Origin: Candidatus Roizmanbacteria bacterium CG_4_10_14_0_8_um_filter_33_9
GTDB taxonomy: Bacteria > Patescibacteriota > Microgenomatia > UBA1406 > GWC2-37-13
Assembly (NCBI GenBank): GCA_002785065.1
Contig: PFLI01000127.1
Span: 1-6,018 of the forward strand
Length of the DNA: 6,018 bases
Direction: 5' to 3'
Numbering within the stretch: position 1 is the first letter of the stretch; every line of letters starts with the position of its first letter. The translations under genes were made by a program, and so were the position numbers. The notes under the pieces were generated by a model. That model worked only from the letters and a program-made list of their open reading frames with translations. It did no database searches and was not told the origin of the DNA. Positions 1 to 3,795 of the stretch are shown in pieces.

Positions 1-83
1 GCGGAGGGTACAGGAATTGAACCTGTTAGGGATTACTCCCACGGGTTTTCGAAACCCGCGCATTACCGTCCTGCCCACCCTCC
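1..83 (-). tRNA. tRNA-Ser (anticodon CGA), 3' end at window edge
   Basis: The minus strand folds as a class II tRNA. The acceptor is GGAGGGT pairing with ACCCTCC. The D arm is GCA/TGC with a GG in its loop. The anticodon arm is CGGGT-TTCGAAA-ACCCG, giving anticodon CGA, which reads UCG serine codons. A long variable arm (GGGA-GTAA-TCCC) is typical of serine tRNAs, and the T arm is ACAGG-TTCAATT-CCTGT. The discriminator base is G (position 2), as expected for serine. Only one further base (C) is inside the window, so whether CCA is encoded cannot be seen. Position 8 is G rather than the near-universal U, and D-loop positions 14 and 15 read G and A rather than A and G. The gene starts 20 nt after the recF stop and may be processed from the same transcript. 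Confidence 0.93.
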
Positions 84-103
84 AAACTCATTTCTTTATT
101 TTA

Positions 104-1147
104 CTATAACCTAATTATTTCTTTCTCTATATCAATAAGTTCGATGATTTCTTCTTCCGTTGTTGTTAAAATGGTTTGATAAGTAGTAATCAAATCTAAA
201 ATGAGTTTTTTGTTATGCATATCAAATTCGGAAAAGACATCATCAAGTAGAAGTATGGGTTTTTTGTCAAAATGCTCTTTAATATAGTGTATCTCATTCA
301 TTTTTAACCAAAACACACCCAACCTTTGTTCACTTCGGGAGCCGAAATGATGAATATTCCGATCAAAACCATTTTTAAGAAAAATAATAAAATCATCTTT
401 TTGCGGACCAATCGCGGTTTTTCGTATCCGCTTTTCAAATTCATATTTTTCTACAAAACGCTCTTTTGTAACTTCATTTTTTTGATAAACAATCTTAAAC
501 TCTTTGCTATCTAACTTGGGATTGCTATTTAAATATGCAATATATTCTTCTCTTTTTTTTGTGATAAAACTTCCCTGTTCGATAAGGTAATTATTCCAAA
601 AGGTAAGTTCACTTTGAAGCCTCCCTTCATCTCGGACCAGTTCCAATACTTTGTTTCGTTTGCGAACCGCACTCTCATAATTAACAAGTTTCTTTTTATA
701 CTCCGGATAAAAAAGAGAAATAACCAAATTAAAATATGACCTTCGTTTTTCCGGTGAACCAATTATTATTTCAATTTGTTCAGGAGAAAAAAGCACTGCA
801 CGAGTTTGCTCCGATAAATATTTATATTGTCTCTTTCGGGCTTTTTGCAAAAAAAATATTTTTAAAGTAGATACAGCTTGTTTCTCAAGATATACTTTAA
901 AATGCAATGTGTCAGAAGAATCTGTAAATACGCCTTCAACATATCCCTGATTTTTTTCAAACATAATAAGCTCATCTTCCCTGCTTTCTCGAAATCCAGT
1001 TCCATTTAGTAAAAATAAAATTGATTCAAGGATGTTTGTCTTTCCTCGTGCGTTTTCACCAACTACCATTGTAAGATATGTTCCAATAGAGTATTTTGTA
1101 TCCTCAATGTTACGGAATTGATGTAGACGAATATTGGTAAGAAGCAT
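104..1147 (-). CDS. recF: RecF, DNA replication/repair SMC-like ATPase
   Basis: This 347-residue protein has near-normal RecF length. RecF is a cytoplasmic ABC/SMC-type ATPase that works with RecO and RecR to load RecA at single-strand gaps and stalled forks. Visible features in order are: the N-terminal strand and 'FRNI' motif (residues 11-14); a Walker A P-loop GENARGKT (30-37); a central coiled/helical lobe rich in Lys and Glu (about 130-240); the RecF-specific GPQKDDF motif (247-253, usually GPHRDD); an ABC-signature region FGSRSEQR (268-275); and a Walker B/D-loop PILLLDDVFSEFD (297-309). The signature differs from the usual S-x-G-Q by having Ser at the Gly position. The start is 10 nt after the stop of the UMP kinase-methyltransferase gene, with no clear Shine-Dalgarno, so co-transcription is likely. 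RecF genes commonly sit near dnaA/dnaN; neither is visible here. Confidence 0.93.
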   Translation of the reverse strand: MLLTNIRLHQFRNIEDTKYSIGTYLTMVVGENARGKTNILESILFLLNGTGFRESREDELIMFEKNQGYVEGVFTDSSDTLHFKVYLEKQAVSTLKIFFLQKARKRQYKYLSEQTRAVLFSPEQIEIIIGSPEKRRSYFNLVISLFYPEYKKKLVNYESAVRKRNKVLELVRDEGRLQSELTFWNNYLIEQGSFITKKREEYIAYLNSNPKLDSKEFKIVYQKNEVTKERFVEKYEFEKRIRKTAIGPQKDDFIIFLKNGFDRNIHHFGSRSEQRLGVFWLKMNEIHYIKEHFDKKPILLLDDVFSEFDMHNKKLILDLITTYQTILTTTEEEIIELIDIEKEIIRL

Positions 1148-1157
1148 ATATACTATT

Positions 1158-2486
1158 TTACTTTTTTTTCAAGAGAAAAATGGTTTCAAAAAAAGATGGT
1201 AGACGAAATAACGAATTACGAAGTACTGAAACTGAATGAAGCTCAATAAATATATGCTGCCAATATTTTTTTTGAAATACGGAAACACGGGAAAAATCAC
1301 GTTTATGAAAATAAGTTATCCATTTATTTTCAACCGTATATATTTTATGCAAAATATGTTTTTTTGAAACACGCACGGTTTCATCAATTGCCTGTTTTAT
1401 TTTTGATCTGTCTAGATGCTCTAAAACATCAAATGTCAGTACCAAATCAAACCGATCATTTTCAAACGGAATATTCACGATGTCTCCTTCTTTAATATAT
1501 GATCGTATATCATCCTGTGCCAGTTCCATAGCGGTTTTTGAGAGCTCAACTCCATATGCCTCAACTCCCAGTTTTCGTAAATAAGAGATAAGAATTCCCC
1601 GTCCACATCCAACATCTAAACACGTTTTTGGATTAATAAACAGCTTAATAACAAGAGCTCTGTATAATGCAGCTAAACGGCGAAAAAAAGCTCCAAATAA
1701 CGACTCAGTAATCCTATGTTTGTATCCCCCTTTTTTTCCCGTATAGTACTCTCTGTCATAAAAACTTGCATCTATTTTAAACGGCATTATAACTGTTCCC
1801 TTAAAATCATCCCCCTCTACTATTTTTTTTAAATTAGAAAAATTTTCACCGTTTGTCACAATAACAGTCAAATTCAATTTATGCGCAAGCTGAGACGCTA
1901 TAGGATCAAGAGGAGCATTTATCCCCGGTGACCATTTGTTTCCCACTAATTTTTCCATTTCTTCCCATGTTAATTTTTTAATCGCTTTTGCGTCTTTATA
2001 TTTATTTGGGTCATTATCATATACCCAATCAATATTTGATAGATTTATCATAAGATTTGCACCATAATCGCGAGCAAGAATAACCGCATCATAATCGGTT
2101 GACCACCCTGGTTTCCATCCCGCGCCAACAACAATCGGTTCTTTCCAGTTTCGTAATTTTTTATCGTAATTCTCAATAATACGGGGGTGTGCAATGTCTG
2201 AAAAAATAGTCCTTAGTAAATGAGCATTCAAACGGGTAGTATGAATACCTAACCAATCTAAATCTGCATCTGTCATGCTTCCTATAACGGCTTTTCCTGC
2301 GTCTCGGTATTTACGACCAATCTTTCCAGCCCCTGCAACTAAAAAAAACCGTTTTCCTCTTTCTACTTGTTCTCTAATAAATATATTAAGTTTTTTTAAA
2401 AATACTTCATTTACTTCGCCTTGAGGAACTATAAGACTTCCTCCAACTGATATAATAATTGGATCTTCTTTTTGAGGTTTTAGCAT
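1158..2486 (-). CDS. pyrH: UMP kinase (archaeal type) fused to a SAM-dependent methyltransferase
   Basis: This is one uninterrupted 442-residue frame with two modules. Residues about 8-235 form an amino-acid-kinase-fold UMP kinase of the archaeal/spirochaete type, which phosphorylates UMP to UDP. Support comes from IIISVGGSLIVP (10-21), GAGKIGRKYRD (52-62), DWLGIHTTRLNAHL (77-90), GAGWKPGWSTDYDAVILA (121-138) and NAPLDPIASQLA (190-201). Residues about 240-442 form a class I methyltransferase: a 'FYDREYYTGKKGGY' lead-in (242-255), motif I LDVGCGRG (290-297), an acidic residue after strand 2 (YGVELS, 311-316), and DLVLTFDVLEHL (347-358). The methyl acceptor is unknown; the lead-in resembles methyltransferases of glycan or lipid clusters (weak). 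A stand-alone UMP kinase is about 230-240 residues, so the second half is a genuine addition. The chosen ATG precedes the kinase core by nine residues. No Shine-Dalgarno is visible, and a terminator-like hairpin lies 12 nt upstream. Confidence 0.88.
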   Translation of the reverse strand: MLKPQKEDPIIISVGGSLIVPQGEVNEVFLKKLNIFIREQVERGKRFFLVAGAGKIGRKYRDAGKAVIGSMTDADLDWLGIHTTRLNAHLLRTIFSDIAHPRIIENYDKKLRNWKEPIVVGAGWKPGWSTDYDAVILARDYGANLMINLSNIDWVYDNDPNKYKDAKAIKKLTWEEMEKLVGNKWSPGINAPLDPIASQLAHKLNLTVIVTNGENFSNLKKIVEGDDFKGTVIMPFKIDASFYDREYYTGKKGGYKHRITESLFGAFFRRLAALYRALVIKLFINPKTCLDVGCGRGILISYLRKLGVEAYGVELSKTAMELAQDDIRSYIKEGDIVNIPFENDRFDLVLTFDVLEHLDRSKIKQAIDETVRVSKKHILHKIYTVENKWITYFHKRDFSRVSVFQKKYWQHIFIELHSVSVLRNSLFRLPSFFETIFLLKKK

Positions 2487-2497
2487 AAAAATAGCGC

Positions 2498-2522
2498 AAA
2501 AAAAATCCCGACTCTCGCCGGG
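2498..2522 (-). terminator. Factor-independent terminator (or attenuator) hairpin
   Basis: On the minus strand CCCGGC-GAGA-GTCGGG forms a 6-bp GC-rich stem capped by a GNRA-type GAGA tetraloop, followed directly by A and eight T residues. One stem pair is G-U in the minus transcript but would be an A-C mismatch in a plus transcript, so the element is oriented to the minus strand. Flanking AAAT/ATTT could extend the stem across a two-base bulge. It lies about 90 nt after the pilin stop and 12 nt before the UMP kinase fusion start. It most simply ends the upstream operon, but a promoter-like pair upstream of it makes attenuation possible. Confidence 0.8.
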
Positions 2523-2525
2523 TGA

Positions 2526-2554
2526 TTTATAATATATTTATTTGTAAATGAAAA
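2526..2554 (-). promoter_or_regulatory. Weak promoter candidate next to the terminator
   Basis: TTTTCA (2549-2554) and TATAAA (2526-2531) are separated by 17 nt, matching the sigma-70 consensus at 4/6 and 5/6. The predicted transcription start would fall within the terminator hairpin, giving an RNA with a broken stem that would not terminate. It could therefore supply attenuator-free transcription of the UMP kinase fusion gene. In DNA this AT-rich, chance matches are frequent. Confidence 0.3.
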
Positions 2555-2584
2555 CTAAAGTCCTATACATATTTTGTATATACT

Positions 2585-2613
2585 ATTATATACTTCTTTA
2601 TTACTAAAATCAA
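2585..2613 (-). promoter_or_regulatory. Promoter candidate for the UMP kinase-recF run
   Basis: TTGATT (2608-2613, 4/6 match to TTGACA) and a perfect TATAAT (2585-2590) are separated by exactly 17 nt. The -35 hexamer overlaps the pilin stop codon. The predicted start, about 7 nt downstream of the -10, gives a leader of roughly 90 nt that contains the hairpin at 2498-2522 before the ATG at 2486. AT-rich context makes chance matches common, but spacing and location fit a real promoter. Confidence 0.42.
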
Positions 2614-2930
2614 ATACTTGAACTTGGGTTCAAAATAAAATTGATTAAACGAGTAATAAGATACGAAGATACAAGAAGAACAAAGCCAACAATAGCTGCT
2701 GTAATTTTTGCTCCCCCTGCTTTAACTTTTTCCGGATTACCTTGAGACATCAAAAAATCATACCCTCCCCACATAAGAATGAGAAATAATGCAATTCCAC
2801 CAAATGCTATGGTAAAAGGAAGTATTTTATTCACAACATCTCCTAAAGTGCTAATATTTTCGAGAGGTCCGTTTATAGTTGCGCCTGTTCCATTTATGGT
2901 AAATGACTGTGCGAGTAGTTGTTTATTCAT
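2610..2930 (-). CDS. VirB2/TrbC-like pilin-type small membrane protein
   Basis: This 106-residue protein has a short hydrophilic N-terminus with Asn/Gly/Thr, then two hydrophobic helices (about 36-58 and 76-99). They are separated by a short charged loop, SQGNPEKVKAGGAK (62-75). The pattern 'LMWGGYDFLMSQGNPEKV...ITAAIVGFVLLVSSY' is characteristic of VirB2/TrbC-like conjugal pilins and related proteins common in Patescibacteria: a W-G-G at the end of helix 1, a G-(N/D)-x-E-K loop, and a Gly/Ala-rich helix 2. No clear cleavable signal peptide precedes helix 1. The ATG overlaps the TGA of the upstream membrane metallopeptidase gene in an ATGA junction, so translation is probably coupled. Function in a pilus or secretion apparatus is inferred from family resemblance; no VirB4/VirB6-like partner is in the window. 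Confidence 0.72.
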   Translation of the reverse strand: MNKQLLAQSFTINGTGATINGPLENISTLGDVVNKILPFTIAFGGIALFLILMWGGYDFLMSQGNPEKVKAGGAKITAAIVGFVLLVSSYLITRLINFILNPSSSI

Positions 2931-3607
2931 CTGTTAATTAATGTACGTAAACTTTTAAGTACTATTATAACTATACCATGTATTATAAGTGAAAATACTA
3001 AATAAAACCGAACATTATAAAAAAACTCCTGAATGTTACGGATAAAAGTTCTATTTTGAATAATAAAGCTTAAGTTAATATTAAATAAATATATAATAGC
3101 CCAAAATAGAGCAATAAACGGAATAATATAAACAAGATCAATTAAGTCTTGTTTTGAAGAAAACATTGATGTAGAAACAGAAAAAACAACATATCCAAGC
3201 AGTATAGACAACCAGATATTTTGTTGAGGAAATAAATGAAAAATCGACAAAAACCAAAAAAAAAGCATTGCCCCTAAAAGAGGAGCAATACCAACAATAA
3301 CTCCTCGAATTACATCTTTTTTTTCATACAGTACTTTTCCTAACTTAATATAATTTTTTTCAAATTCCGGAAGAATTTGTATTTTATGAACAGGTAAAAA
3401 TAATATAATCGCCATAAAAAAATGTGAAAATTCATGTAAAATGGTTCCGGGTAAGAAAAAAAAAGTTACTAATCCAAATACAGTTGAATCATTTTTAATA
3501 AACATACGTAAAAAATAAAATATCTCGTTTGTTGTTTGACACGATAGAAAAAATAAAATAAGAAGTAAGATAATAAAAAAAACAGGCTGAAGAACTATAT
3601 TATCCAT
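2927..3607 (-). CDS. Polytopic membrane protein with HExxH, M50-like metallopeptidase candidate
   Basis: This 226-residue, strongly hydrophobic protein has about five to six membrane segments: roughly 7-23, 43-72, 100-124, 131-150, 158-180 and 198-218. The second segment holds HEFSH (58-62) within 'PGTILHEFSHFFMA', a zinc-binding HExxH in a membrane helix, as in site-2-type M50 peptidases. A later motif, STSMFSSKQDL (145-155), contains an Asp that could be the third zinc ligand; related membrane zincins have a similar S-x-x-M-F-x-S-K-x-D-L stretch (recognised from memory). The classical LDG motif of RseP/SpoIVFB is not seen, so the subfamily is uncertain and substrates are unknown. The start overlaps the last 8 bp of the 55-residue ORF, and the stop overlaps the pilin start by 4 bp, so the three are probably translated as a coupled cassette. 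Confidence 0.72.
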   Translation of the reverse strand: MDNIVLQPVFFIILLLILFFLSCQTTNEIFYFLRMFIKNDSTVFGLVTFFFLPGTILHEFSHFFMAIILFLPVHKIQILPEFEKNYIKLGKVLYEKKDVIRGVIVGIAPLLGAMLFFWFLSIFHLFPQQNIWLSILLGYVVFSVSTSMFSSKQDLIDLVYIIPFIALFWAIIYLFNINLSFIIQNRTFIRNIQEFFYNVRFYLVFSLIIHGIVIIVLKSLRTLINR

Positions 3608-3767
3608 ACAATTTTTTTTGTATCAGTACAAAAAGAACAACCGATACAATAAGAAGCGTCACTACCCCCAACAGAAGAAACACAATCCAGACTACATCTT
3701 TTTTTTGACTCTGAACTTTTGTTTCTTTAAATTGTTTAATATTAAGAGACGTAAAATTATGTTCCAT
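3600..3767 (-). CDS. 55-residue single-pass membrane protein
   Basis: An ATG at 3767 opens a 55-codon frame ending in TAA at 3602-3600. The N-terminal part (1-26, MEHNFTSLNI...) is polar and ends in a basic QSQKKD patch. It is followed by one hydrophobic helix (about 25-50, VVWIVFLLLGVVTLL...) and a short basic tail, QKKLYG. This fits a single-pass inner-membrane protein, with basic residues on both flanks of the helix. The frame fills the otherwise empty gap between the Clp-like gene (28 nt upstream) and the metallopeptidase-like gene, which it overlaps by 8 bp, supporting a real coupled gene. No family is recognised. Its tight position suggests a partner or adaptor of the adjacent membrane peptidase or unfoldase (inference). 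Confidence 0.68.
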   Translation of the reverse strand: MEHNFTSLNIKQFKETKVQSQKKDVVWIVFLLLGVVTLLIVSVVLFVLIQKKLYG

Positions 3768-3795
3768 ATCTACTTTGTTATTATACTAAAAATTT

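Noticed and set aside
326..514. Plus-strand frame of 62 codons opposite recF
   Set aside because: Lies wholly opposite a well-supported recF sequence and its translation is low-complexity F/N/K/I-rich with no recognisable motif.
3539..3541. Lipobox-like FLSC at residues 20-23 of the metallopeptidase-like protein
   Set aside because: The -3 residue is Phe rather than Leu/Val/Ile and the sequence sits in the first helix of a polytopic protein, so a lipoprotein signal is unlikely.
3780..3785. TATAAT on the minus strand just before the 55-residue gene
   Set aside because: Perfect -10 hexamer but no -35 at a good distance (TTGCAG at 15 nt, 3/6) and no extended -10; expected by chance in DNA this AT-rich.
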